Shown: piece by piece, positions 21,470 through 33,400 of the stretch
Position numbering within the stretch: the stretch's first letter is position 1
How the letters are laid out: every line of letters starts with the position of its first letter
Assembly (NCBI GenBank): GCA_902728285.1
Contig: CACVBU010000259.1
Location: 62,001-126,000 of the forward strand
Length of the DNA stretch: 64,000 nt
Direction of reading: 5' to 3'
From: Clytia hemisphaerica
Lineage: Eukaryota > Cnidaria > Hydrozoa > Leptothecata > Clytiidae
Program-made: the position numbers and the translations under genes
Notes under the pieces: model-generated
Told to the model about the DNA's origin: nothing
Database searches by the model: none
What the model saw: only the letters and a program-made list of their open reading frames with translations

Positions 21470-23050
21470 ATCTATCTATCTCTAATGCGTCTAATGGACC
21501 TTTTTCTCTCTCCAAAAATATCCACAATCTAACAACCATAGGTCTTAAGCACCCTCATCGTTAGAATTGTACTCAGGGACTAGAATTAGAATCCTTATAA
21601 TACTTCTTATAAAAAAAAATTGAACCGCAATATTTTCTTTTTGAGATAATGTAAAAAAGTAATTGATAAAAAAAGAAGAACGAGAAAAAAGAAAGATGAT
21701 AATGAAATATTAGTTGAAAAGAAAATCTGGAAAAATAGTTTGCATTGCAAGCTAACTGAATTAAAGAGAAAAAGAAGAGAGTTAGTGAGTGGAGGAGGTA
21801 AAATAAGAGGGAGAAAAGTAAATCAGAACCGTGTTTTTTAAACATATGTTTCTAAACGTGACAAAAATACTGTCGCAGAAGAAAAAAACCAGGTTTAACG
21901 TGTCCTTAAATGGAGAAATATACTGTAATAGATTGCCAACTTTATTGATTAGAGAGACAAAAAAAAGTTTAATATGCTACAATGGGAGTCTAGATGTATA
22001 GAGAACGTTTTATTTAGGTTTTCAAGTTAGAAGAAGAGGAGTCTATTCTTTATTATTCTCATAAGCGTGACTAATGTGGGACTACTAACGTGTGGATGGG
22101 AGATGCAGCGGGGGTGGGTATTATCTAGCCAAAAACAAAGAACCAGTATTTTTTTGTTGCAGCTCTACTGTTCTTTACTTTTTGGTACTTTAAACATTGT
22201 ATTGTTTTTTATATTGTTATTTTTAAGACAAAGTTGTGATATTTTAGACTTTATAGTAAACACGATTTTTAATACTTTGACCTTGAGATTACTTGGATTT
22301 TGGCAATTCCAGGGCCAGCCTTGATCTTAAATTATTCTTATTTTGTCGATTATTTTGGGCCATTTGTTCTATTAAATTGTGTTATAAAATAGTGTATTGG
22401 CACTTTTCCAACAGGAGATAAAAAGAGGTAGAGAAGGCAGAGGGAAGGCCAATGATCTTTTTTTAGACTACATCCACACGTTAAGGTTTGTCATTACTCT
22501 TAAAAGAAGTCATAATTATCTCTAAATCTTGAGACTTATATCCTGACCTGTTATTTAAAATTCGCCACCTTTCGGAAATCGGAGTTTCTGGAAAATTGGT
22601 TCTCTTATGGAAGCAGTACTTTTTAGCGGTGTTTAGATATTTTATTTCTGGAAAAGTTTGATGTAATAAAATCATATTAATAAATTGAATAACGCTATAT
22701 TTCTAGTTCGAGTAAAGAAAATGTGTTAAAAGGCCTTAAAAGGTATAATTTCGTGAACTTTTTCTCAACTGTACTGTAGTTTTAATGTCAAACAAATTCT
22801 TTGAAAGACTAATCTACCTTCGAATCATTTAGTATTTTATCACTTAAGATATGTAAAATTCCGCGAACTCCTTTCAAGTAACTACAATACTCTTAGAAGG
22901 ATTCTCTTGACGTGGGCGATATTTCTTGCCCCTTTTTTGACCAAAAGGAATATTGGCTAAATACTGTGTATGTGAGAATTGTGAAAGAGAACGTATATTT
23001 GAAAATGACTGAAGAGTATCCATTGAATCAATGATTATTTTGAAGGTAGG
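21470..23050. other. Mostly non-coding; one possible orphan exon at 22546-22657 (-)
   Basis: AT-rich. On the minus strand a stretch bounded by an acceptor (ACTTTTCCAG) and a donor (AACAG|GTCAGG) near 22657-22546 reads KYLNTAKKYCFHKRTNFPET and onward. I found no neighbouring exon that joins it, so it is noted rather than called. Confidence 0.3.
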
Positions 23051-23053
23051 GTA

Positions 23054-23252
23054 GACCTTTTCATAAATTACGTCATGAACATCACTTGCCTCGTATTCAA
23101 ACAATTACCATGGTGATTATATCCCTTGAGACATTAAATGATTCTTTTATGAATAGAAAATAGTTATAATAAAATCTGCTGGGAGTTAATCACCTTGGCA
23201 ATAATTTCAAAACAAGGCAAGTGATGTTCGTGACGTAATTTATGAAAAGGTC
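23054..23252. mobile_element. 199-bp MITE with TA duplication
   Basis: Ends GACCTTTTCATAAATTACGT / ACGTAATTTATGAAAAGGTC, about 40 bp of inverted match, flanked by TA at 23052-23053 and 23253-23254. It overlaps the start of a minus-strand ORF (22874-23104), which is therefore suspect. Confidence 0.8.
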
Positions 23253-23483
23253 TATTCTGGGAGTACTTATTGGGCATTGTATGGACCTTCTTTTGATACT
23301 ACGGAGAGAGATTGAAGGGATCGAACGGAAAAGGACAGTTTAGTAGACTAGCAGAAAGATTCCAAAAATTCTAATAGGTTTTTAAGAAAGCCAGTTTTAA
23401 TGTTTTCTTTTATAGTTTCCGTTTAATATTTGGTAATAATGTTTTGATTCAAATGTTTTGATGTTGTTTAATAACATCAATTG

Positions 23484-23721
23484 ACACAATTTTTTATAAG
23501 AACCAGTAATGTGGGCTCATGCTAAGTTGTTCTTAACTTTTTAAAATCTTAAGGCTTAAATGTTCTTACGATGTTCTTAAAAATGGGTTTAAAATCTGTT
23601 AAAATCTGATAAATTCAGTACTTTCTATTGAATTTCAAAATGTGAGGCTAATTTGTTCTCAGTTTTTTGGTAATTTTCAGCCTGGTGTTCTCATAAAATT
23701 GTTCTTATAAAAAAAGAGTGT
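23484..23721. mobile_element. ACACGTTTTTTATAAGAAC MITE copy (diverged)
   Basis: Starts ACACAATTTTTTATAAGAAC and ends GTTCTTATAAAAAAAGAGTG(T), with several TGTTCTTA repeats inside. A diverged member of the family seen at 13270, 14217 and 17063. Confidence 0.75.
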
Positions 23722-23897
23722 AAGTTTACAGTTTTTCTCGATCGATGCTCCCTTTAAAATACAGTACAATTCATTTTACTTGATTTTAGTAAAAAACAAT
23801 TGAAATCGAAACTATGGGTTGAGAAAAGCGATTACAAAAATTGCTGATGTGCGGAATGCCGGAATTTTAATAATATTCAAGAAATAACGTAAACACG

Positions 23898-24380
23898 ATG
23901 AATCAATTTACCATACCAAAGATTGTTGTTTTTTCACCATGGGAAGTCGATGAATTAATTGGGAATGTCACTAATAGCACCAAGCCACCATGTGATCAAT
24001 CGACCAATCGAAAACTAAAAGAAAAATTATTAAAAAATCGTTTCATGAGAAAACAAAATGGTAAAATAGAAGAAAAATGTGGAGCAGGAGTTGAAAATAA
24101 AGTGGAAAAACATCGGAACCAAAATGATCAAAATAATAACTGTATGGATATCAATGTTGACCAAAAGATTGATAGTGGAAAGTTGAAGCCATTTCTACCC
24201 TTAAATTCAACGTTCCAATTCATAAAACCAGAACTAGATTATTTAATACAACCACATTTGAATGTTAATAATCTACAAACTGATATTGGGAAAACGAATT
24301 CACTTGGCTGGCCAAAGAGAAAACTCATTGATGATGCTGGCAATCCAGCAATACCAGCAATTAAAAAAGTAAAGTTTTGA
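23898..24380 (+). CDS. Hypothetical single-exon protein, 160 aa
   Basis: An ATG-initiated 160-codon frame. It is longer than expected by chance in this AT-rich sequence and has gene-like amino-acid use, unlike the surrounding repeats. The product is hydrophilic, with no signal peptide or membrane segment. It has a short N-terminal motif IVVFSPWEVDEL, a lysine-rich middle (about 35-60), an Asn/Asp-rich stretch (about 70-95), a hydrophobic-aromatic patch LKPFLPLNSTFQFIKPELDY (about 97-116), and a basic tail ending AIKKVKF that could be a nuclear signal. I do not recognise the family. No splice partner exons were identified. Confidence 0.5.
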   Translation: MNQFTIPKIVVFSPWEVDELIGNVTNSTKPPCDQSTNRKLKEKLLKNRFMRKQNGKIEEKCGAGVENKVEKHRNQNDQNNNCMDINVDQKIDSGKLKPFLPLNSTFQFIKPELDYLIQPHLNVNNLQTDIGKTNSLGWPKRKLIDDAGNPAIPAIKKVKF

Positions 24381-24483
24381 TTGATTGAAAATAGAAAATT
24401 TTTATATAATTTAATATCTTTATTTGTTAATTGTATAGTACTCCATGAAATATTGTTAACAAAGTATACATGGCATGGACCAG

Positions 24484-24730
24484 GGGTTTAGGTACCCCCT
24501 AACAAAATAGGTACCCCCTGAATTTTAGGTACCCCCAAACAAAAGACGTTAGTAGGTACCCTTGTGACTTGAGTATATGTCAAGAAATGAAAAAACTGTA
24601 TATTTTTATAATTAAAAAGAATAATGATAGTTAGATAAAAGCAAGATATAAAATATAGTTCCTCAGCCCCCAGACCTTACAGTATAAAAGTTAGGTACCC
24701 CCAGAGATCATAGGTACCCCCTGAAATTAA
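24484..24730. repeat. GGTACCCCCT-rich repeat
   Basis: At least six copies of TAGGTACCCCC(T/A) are spread irregularly over 250 bp, with a T-poor spacer in the middle. Probably the remains of a MITE with internal repeats, similar in style to 26228-26489. Confidence 0.7.
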
Positions 24731-24739
24731 AAAAAATCC

Positions 24740-26227
24740 AGTCCCCAGCCTTTTTCAGGAAGATTTTGGTTGTAGCCCCCCCCTGCGGGCTGGGGGGGTT
24801 CATACCATGGTATAATAAATAAAATGCACGATATATATAAAATGGAGTTCTTGAAAATGCTCAAAAAAATAATCAACATAGGCGAAAATAAAAACAATGT
24901 AGTGTTTCCGGAATGCGGGTGAAGGAAAAAAGCTCTGATGCGGCCGGCCGGAAAAACTTTCTTTTTGCTATTTTTAACGAACAAAACTTGATTTACAAGC
25001 GGGGATATCTAACCAAACGACGTTTGATTAGCTTGAACGGTCAACTTAATTGATGAACCCATAGTCTGCGGCCGGGTCAGAAAAATTATTTTCTTCACCC
25101 GGCCGGTTTCCGGAATTGTGAACCTTGCAAACCAGAGAAGTGTAAAGAGATGGAAAAACAGCTTCTTGAAAACAATGAAAATGCGGCTCGTCATGTACCA
25201 GGTCGTTTGCCCTTAAGGGAGTTTTTTTCGGTTAATGGATAGTTTTTGGTATTGATAATAAAAAAGTGCATGATTAGCGTGGCGTGTTTTGTTTGAGTCT
25301 AATTATGCGTAAACTTTAGGGTTTTATATTTTGGAAAAACCTCACTCATACCAAAAGATACCTATATTTCCTTGCTCAGAATTTTCTAGCAATTCTAATG
25401 ATATAACCGCATCACGACCGCATCATTAGATAAAACGTCTGAATGCAGGAAGGTAAGAAATTGAATCTTCTTTTCCCAAAGCTCCATCAAATTTTATTGA
25501 AACAATTTAATATCATTGTGATGTGAATTTTTAGGCACAAAATGGTGTAAAATGTGTTACTTCACACTGAAAGTTTAGAGAGCAATCTGTTAAGAACGAA
25601 AAACGTAAATCCACTTTTATGATCAAAGCATATAGAAACCGGCCAATTTTTAGGACGAGCCGTATTTTCTTGAACTTTTTCTAACGACCTAATCAAAGCT
25701 AAAACAAAAGCGTTTTCAATAAAAACAATCAGAACACTTTGGATAATCAAAGAAGCTGTTTTTCTTTTCCATTTCATTTCTCTGGACAAACGAAGGTAAA
25801 TGCATTTTCAGGAGAGAGTTATAAAACCAAAACCAAACCCAGTCTACAGAGCCTCCTCCTGATTAGAATAATTGACTGGAAAATCATCCCTTGTGAGATC
25901 AACACCGTGAAATTCTATCGCGATCTCAAAACTCGCTGAACTCTCGTCCCCACTAGGAATGTCACTGTTATTTTTTGAATCCACAATGGACCTCTGATTT
26001 TGAAACCATAGAAATTAGAATTTTCGTCATGATAAAAAACGGGTGATTTTCTAAACCCAATAGCATTCTTCAAAGCGTTCTTCCACTCTTACCTCACAGT
26101 TAGAAGATAATTCCAGCTGAGTCACTGAGACTGGGCATAATTTCCTGGGTGGTTCAAATCCCCCTATATAATCAACCCCCACCCTCCTAAAGGCCAAAGG
26201 CCAAACCCTCCTATTAATATATAAATT
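24740..26227. other. Non-coding, nothing recognised
   Basis: Contains GC-rich patches (GCGGCCGGCCGG near 24940 and CACCCGGCCGG near 25097) that look like decayed inverted-repeat ends. No supported gene. The ORFs at 25562-25789 (-) and 25739-25939 (+) lack domains. Confidence 0.45.
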
Positions 26228-26489
26228 GGGCTCTTCCAGAAAAAATCCGTTCATGGGGGGTGGAGGATATATTATTTTTTTCATGATTTACCCCTGGACA
26301 TTTTGATTTTTGACCCCCTGGACACGGGTTATACCCCTGGACAAACATCAAATCAACCCCGTGGACACAAAAAATTACCCCTGGACATTAGAATTTACCC
26401 CCTGGACATTTCAATTTTTTGGCATTTTTTCAATACCCTGGACGATTCATCCTCCACCCCCCATGAACAGATTTTTTCTGGAAGGGCCC
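26228..26489. mobile_element. 262-bp MITE with CCCTGGACA internal repeats and ATT duplication
   Basis: TIRs of about 40 bp (GGGCTCTTCCAGAAAAAATC...GGGGGGTGGAGGAT and its reverse complement) are flanked by ATT at 26225-26227 and 26490-26492. The interior repeats CCCCTGGACA seven to eight times, which produces overlapping ORFs in two frames. A relative lies at 21291-21466. Confidence 0.85.
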
Positions 26490-26494
26490 ATTTC

Positions 26495-27170
26495 TCAGAC
26501 CACCCCCTTATTAACCGAGGTCTCGAACCCTGGGATAAAATTTTAAATAATTAATTCATTTGGTTAAAAAGTTTGAATCCCCCTTATATAACCAACCAAC
26601 CCCCCCCCCACTAAAGGGCAAACCCCCCAATTAATTGAGGCTTCTTCGAACCCCCCCCTTACAGGGTTGTCTGAGAATTTGAAAACACCTCCTAAATTTA
26701 GGGGGGAGGAAACTATGTGGGGTCTAAACACATTCATTAGCACTTGCCTTATGTTAGTAGAATTATGCGCGTAATCTCATATTCGAAAAAATTGTGTCCA
26801 CATTCCATATAACCTTTCTAAAAAAATATTTGTCCATTCGAAGTTTTTGTACAAAAGTTCCTTCCTCTTTGCTGCGATTTACCAAATATCTTATAATCCT
26901 TTTAAAGTAACGAATGATAATTCATTTTTATACATCATTGTCAAATGAGGCATCTATTAGATGACATGTTAAGATCAGCTACATACTGCATGTAGCTTTT
27001 CCCTTTCACAGTACGTACAGTGTATCGAGAATACCACAAAAACAGTTTTCCATTTTGTTTTCCAAATTTTTCGTTTATATTATCGCATTATAATATAGAA
27101 TGACAGTTATTAAAAACACATTACTTGTAGTTGCAGCTGTAGAAATGATCCTCATTCTCATTTTAAAATG
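26495..27170. other. Non-coding, downstream of FLCN
   Basis: C-rich decayed repeat (26575-26660) followed by AT-rich sequence without ORFs. Confidence 0.5.
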
Positions 27171-27176
27171 AACGGT

Positions 27177-27182
27177 TTTATT
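27177..27182 (-). terminator. Candidate poly(A) signal for FLCN
   Basis: AATAAA on the minus strand, about 290 bp downstream of the FLCN stop codon. It is the first perfect hexamer I see there. Poly(A) use is inferred. Confidence 0.45.
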
Positions 27183-27473
27183 CATCCAAACATCTCAATC
27201 ATAATCAATAAACTTATAAAAATATTTCTCAGTTTAAAGACCGAAAATTCCATCATAAAGGTCCATTCCAATCGTTTATCTGCTATTTAAAATTATCATT
27301 CCAATAAACATTTCCGAAATGTAAACGAAACATGCCTTCAAAGCAAACTTCCAAAATTCCATCGTTACCAAGTAAGAAGAATCGGAATGACACAAAGAGC
27401 AAAGGTAACATACCAAACTTGATTGCCACCACCTTACTGCCACCTTTCGTTTAGCGTCTCACCCGCACTATTC

Positions 27474-30400
27474 TCACGTTGTTTCTTTAGAATCTTGGCT
27501 ACTACTGCTGCTTGTCTCAAGTAAGTGTGTTCTGTATGATTGACTGAGTGACGTCATCCAATACTTTAGAAGGATTTCGTCATCAACAGTAGCGTCAAGA
27601 ATGTTTAACAATCTGAACCATAAGAGAATAACATATGTTATTGATATACTCATAGGGTTAAGTTTACGTCCATTTTTCCTATCAGAAACACTCAATAAAT
27701 TCAGGATTTACGCTTGTTTTACCGTTTAAGTAATTTTGAAACTAAAATGTAAATTCGCTCGAATTCAAGTTTGCTTTTTATTGTTTACAAAAACTTTAAA
27801 AAGAGATGTCATAGCTGAAAACAGCATTCGATCTTTTATTTTGCTTGGAGTGTATTGTTCTATAACTAAACGGCTTTAAAAATAACTTTATGATTTTACT
27901 TTTGCTTGTCATCTTTGGTACGCATTCCAGTCTTCGAAAATTTGAACATCACTTTTACTTTTCTGAATGAAGAAAAGAAGATGAAATTTATCAATATGGT
28001 ACAGTCCTTGACTTCAAATGTTATCAAAACTTAAAATGGAAAGGTTTTCTTGAAAATATTTAACCGTTCCCTTATTAAAAAATCCAATTTTGCAAATGCG
28101 AGCAACAGCAATACAAAATGCAAATGTAAGTCATAATCCAAAATAATAGTTGATATTCCTACAAATATGACATAAATGAAACCATACCCCATCCATTGTT
28201 CTTTCAAAGTCACCAAGATTAATTGAAAAACTTTGTCATTGATGGTTTCATCTTTCAACGCTTGGATAACATGCTTCAAATAAGTTGGCTCTAAAAAGCA
28301 AGACCGTCAAATCTCTGTTATTTTCTTCTGTCATTCACTGACTGGTAGCAAATCCTACCACGACAAATAATTTCCTAGGTTGTACTCTAACCCGTACGAA
28401 GAGCTATAGTTCGATCCATTGAAACCACTTATTTTCCATCCAGAACGCCCGCGCGTAGTTTTTACACAAACACCGGATTGAAAATAAAATCTATCGCTAG
28501 ATTTCAAAAACTGTAGTCCTTCAAAACAAAGGAACCGCTAGATACAATCCGCCGTCAAGATTACGGCGAGTTCTATACGCGTTTGGATGGGAAATAAGTA
28601 GCTTCAATTTCTCTTGCCTGAGAAGGGTTAAAGTTTCACCTCTAGCCCTTCAGGCTTGAAACTCAATGGTTCGACCACCCAAGATGATGACAAAAAATAG
28701 GAAGGGTAGTGAAAAATTTTCCCAAGAAAAGGATAAGAAACACAAAAGTTGAATCTTATAAGAATGGAGGATTAACACAAAAAAAAACAAAAATCCTTCA
28801 CTTTCTGGTCAAGTTGGGTATTTTTTACTTTTGTACTTTGAAATAATAGGGGAACTGGAGAAGTCAAACCGTATGGATAGTATAAACACAACAATGATAC
28901 CGAAACCTCCTTTAAGCTAACAATGAATGAAGATAAATCAAACCTTTGCCAGCATCAGCTCCGGCAACTGTGAAGACCGTCCCGTCGAATGAACTATCAA
29001 TTGAGCTAAAGCTAAAATACAGTAACATTTTTAAGGGTATGCACTAACAAGAGAGTATATTATTTGAGAATACATCTGTGTTTTACATGTTTTGTAAAAA
29101 ACTACAATCTAGTCTTTAGTTTTGATGAACGAGTTTATATGAACGGGGTCGTTCATTCAAATTTGAAAAAAAATAGAATCCTTACTGGGACTTCACGGTA
29201 CTCTTTTCAATTTCCTGAAAAAAAAAGGAAAATATCCTAAATATCCTACTTACTTATACTTACTTGGGATCCGCCATTATGGATTTCCAAATTTATTAAT
29301 TTTTTTCATTACTCAGACGGAAGACAGAAAACCCTGAAATTTTCAATCAAATCCAATAAGCCCCACAAATTTGAGGATAAAATATGTTTTTTCAAAAAAA
29401 AAAAGAGTCGGAAATACTGCGTATCTTCAAATAGCCAAATTTTCAGACCATGAACTCAAGTTCCTTAGGGGGGTATAATGTTTTTTACTGGACAAACCTC
29501 TTTATCAGTTGTTATGTCAACCAAGACAAACAAATCCGATTCGAGCACGTGGTCAGGTACTTGAGCTTCTTCTTGTAATCCAAGAAAATTGCAACGAAAT
29601 GAATCCTGTGCAAAAGAAATATACAAATGTCTATGAAAATCGTAACAAAAATATACTTTTTCGTCTATCTAGGCCACTAACTTTTAATTAAAACCTGGAC
29701 TGAATTATACAGTCTGTGCCACTAACCCGATCGGGAAGATTCTTCCGAAATGGGAAGAAACTTTCCGAACGGGAAGAACTTAGGCGAATTTTTTCTTCCT
29801 GATTGGGAAGATTCTTCCTCTTTGGGAAGATGAAAAATGACTGAATCTTCGGCGAAACTGTACGATGACCGGCGAAAGTTGAAACATTTTGGAGCTGATA
29901 AAGTATCAAATTTTAAGATTTTTTACCGAAAGAAAAATAAACTTTACCGTAGAAATTTGGTTTAATTTTGAAAAAACTTTGTTAACTTCCCAAACGGGAA
30001 GTTTCAACCCGATCGAAAAGTCCTAGGTAAGTAAAAAAGCGGGAAGATCTTCCCGTTCGGGAGTCAAGTTAATTTCTCGTTCGGGAAGGTTCTTCCCATT
30101 TCGGAAGAATCTTCCCATTTTGGAAGAATCTTCCCGATCGAGTTAGTGGCACAGACTGTTATACGCACCGCATCATTGATCGGGGATTTTTTGAAATGGG
30201 CATTTCTTTTTACGAACATAACTTCTCTATAGAAAGACAAGCGAATCATAGCAATATAACATTTTTCGGAATTGAAATAGCTTTAATTCAATCTTACAAC
30301 GTATTCAACCTCGTGATAGCGACACCCTTGCACACATCCTGCTGGTACTAAAAGCTGAAAAGACAGAAAACTGAAACTGCTAATATTATAATCGAAGTAC

Positions 30401-33400
30401 CGTTTTCAAAATAAAATTAAACATATCAACTCAAAATAATGAAACGTATCAGCGTATAATATAAAAAGTTATGAAGATTATAATGACATCGAAACAGGTA
30501 TCATAAGTACTTGTACTATAAATGCGACCTAGAGACTAGGTTGACACGATAACATTAAACTAATGGACAAAAGATAACTGTGCCTTCCCATGTAGATGTT
30601 ACATGCAAAGACCTAGCAATATTCTCACATCGTATTCCTAGAGCCACGAGAAAGTCAACCGTAAACCTAAAGGGAACCAATCTTAGCAAAATGACGTACA
30701 CGTTTTTAGCGAGTTAATTTAGCGACTGAGAACCACTTTTTTGCGGAAATTCTTTTATTTCCAAACGGCTAATATTTTGTATTTTGAGGAGTTAAATTTC
30801 ACAGTATATACTCAAAACCGAGAAGTCTAGTTCTCACGAAGACGAGTTTCCTAAAAGTAGAGGTTACTGGTACCTTCGCAGTTTCCAATACAGAAGCGAC
30901 GGTTCTTTTGTATTTCCCACGAACCACTAACTGGTCACCTCTCACTACATGGTATGCCATCTTTAAAAAGTTGGCGTTTCCTAGGATCTGAACAGAAGAA
31001 AAAAAAAATGACAATAATGACAAACAAAAGGATAGACAAATAGTTTTAATTGTGAAGTACACTATTCTAAGCAATTTTTTGATGTGATTACTTTTTTTGG
31101 TTGTATTTTAGCAACCCAAGACTAAAAAAAAACAATACAAACTAAAATCGTGAAGGGTAAGAGGTATAATATCAAAGTAAATGGGGAAAAGAAGGCACAG
31201 TACCTTACTAGAATTCAAAGTTCGGTTAATGATATAAGTCTACAAGCTAACATTGACTGGAGACACATGATAAAAAAACCTAACGAGGTGTTACCTTGTG
31301 CATTTGGATGAGTGACTGGAAAATTGGACCATCTTCATTTTGATCATTCAATAAATCGTGAATTTCTAGAATGTAAGGCAAATTATTTTAAGTCAAAAAG
31401 TGTTTATAATATTGGTCTCTCGACGGAGGTCGAGCCATCTAAAGGGACATCAAGAGCAATATTTCAAAATAAATACTAGTTTTTCGACAATCAATTAGAA
31501 AAGCAATTATCTTGAAAAGGTCCAGTCTAGAATTACTGAAAGAAAAATTTCATTGCGCTCCACGACACCGGGAGTTCCCAGGCGGCCCCCCATCCAAGTA
31601 CTATCCCGGCCCGACGATGCTAATATCCGTGATCAACAAAATAATACTAAAAATAATTTCAAAATTACAATGCTAAAAAGTTGAAGAGTGAAAAGATTTA
31701 AACAAAAATAAATAAACAAAACCTTTATCGAATTCTTTTTCTCCTTGATTATTTTCGTCCAGTAAATACTCTTCCTGAATAATGGTACAAAAATGATACA
31801 CGAATTGACAAAAAAATTATTTATAAATTAATGTCTGATAGTTAAAAGGTAAAAAGACTTTGAGAATCTTTTTTTCAAACCAAAATTGAGATCAGCCATT
31901 GAAAAGATTACAAATATCGTCGATTGCATTTTACAAATTCTAGGTCTCCAATTAAATAGAAATTGAATTTTCATCGTTACCTTAAAGACAAAGAAAGAAT
32001 GAGCAATCGAAGCCAGTGAGATTTGCTAATTGATTTACGGAGTCCTATGGATGTTCAAGAGCTTTTCTTGGCAGAGGATCATTTCAGATGTCCTGAAAAA
32101 AGGCTTTCTGTTTGAAAAATCTCAATCTCAATCACCAAAAATTGACTTACAACAGGAGGTCCAACTAGGACTTTTTCAGTATATCTTTCAATACCACCAG
32201 CCTTTAATATCCAACCAAACATCTTGTGCAAGTATTGGAAAACATCCTACACATGAAACAAAAAATAAATGGAATTCGATTTCTGCATGCACTATATGTG
32301 TGATTAAACCTTATCGAGGGGACAGGCAAGTCTAAGTTTAAAACTAATTTAATTTATAGAAGTGTTTTCTCAGGTCTATTGACATCTATGAAACAATCTT
32401 ACATCTTTACAATTTATAGATCTTATCATTCTATTCGTTTGTCAATTCTAGTTTGAATTTCCCTACGGACGGTGCGTTTACAACATTGGTTGCCAAACCG
32501 TTCCTAGTATCAATGCTCCTATAGTAAAGTGAATTTGTTTGCTATCCTATAATACCGTCTTCAGCGAAATTCCTCTTTAATTCGAGATTGTGCTTAGGTT
32601 GAGGCCGATTTCGAAGAACGAGTAAATAAACTTAGTGCTTTTATATTACACATACACATTTAAAAGGGTTGAATATCCAAAAATATCGCCAAATTCGCAA
32701 AAGCTAGTTCATATCATTTTCATCAAAAACATAAGAAGATTAAATGAAAAGTATACTGTATCTTTGGTAATATCAGCTAACGACCGGTAAACCTGTCCGA
32801 CTCTTCGGAATTGGTCTGAAAATTAACAAAACAAAGAAAATTTACAATTGAGACTTTGAAAAAACAGATCCGTGACTAATATATAAGATAGGAAACACTC
32901 GCAAAGAATGATTGAATTCTTAAAAGGACGGAAGAGACACATTCACTTTTTCCCTACTACTAACTCCAAACACTTTAAAAGCAAAACGAAAAAAAATAAC
33001 CAGTAATCACTAATCTCAACCCACTAATGCAAAGGAAAATATAAAAGCAAACCACATCGGCAGATGTATAATACACTCCTGTCTCACAGACCCCGTGAAA
33101 CTTTTTCCTACAGCGGGAATAAAAATTTCGATTGAAATCTTAATAGGGATAAAAATTCTATTGTTCCAAGGTTAACCCAGTAGTGATATGGTTCTGGAGT
33201 GCAATTTCTAAACAATGAATTCGAATGGGGATGAAATTAAAGTCAATTTCTCAGTGGGGCTGAAATTCTAGGGTATTTTTCCCACCGGGGACAAAATTTT
33301 TGCCAAATTTTAACAGCGGAGCCACATCGGGTCTGTGACACAGGGGTGTTGAAAAAAAAATGAAAAAGAATTTTATTGGTTCAAAGTTTTTTCAGACCTG

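Noticed and set aside
21097-21564. 155-aa plus-strand ORF
   Set aside because: It runs through a decayed MITE and a poly-G tract; no domain.
22874-23104. 76-aa minus-strand ORF as an exon
   Set aside because: Its first third lies inside a TA-flanked MITE and no convincing acceptor or donor bounds it.
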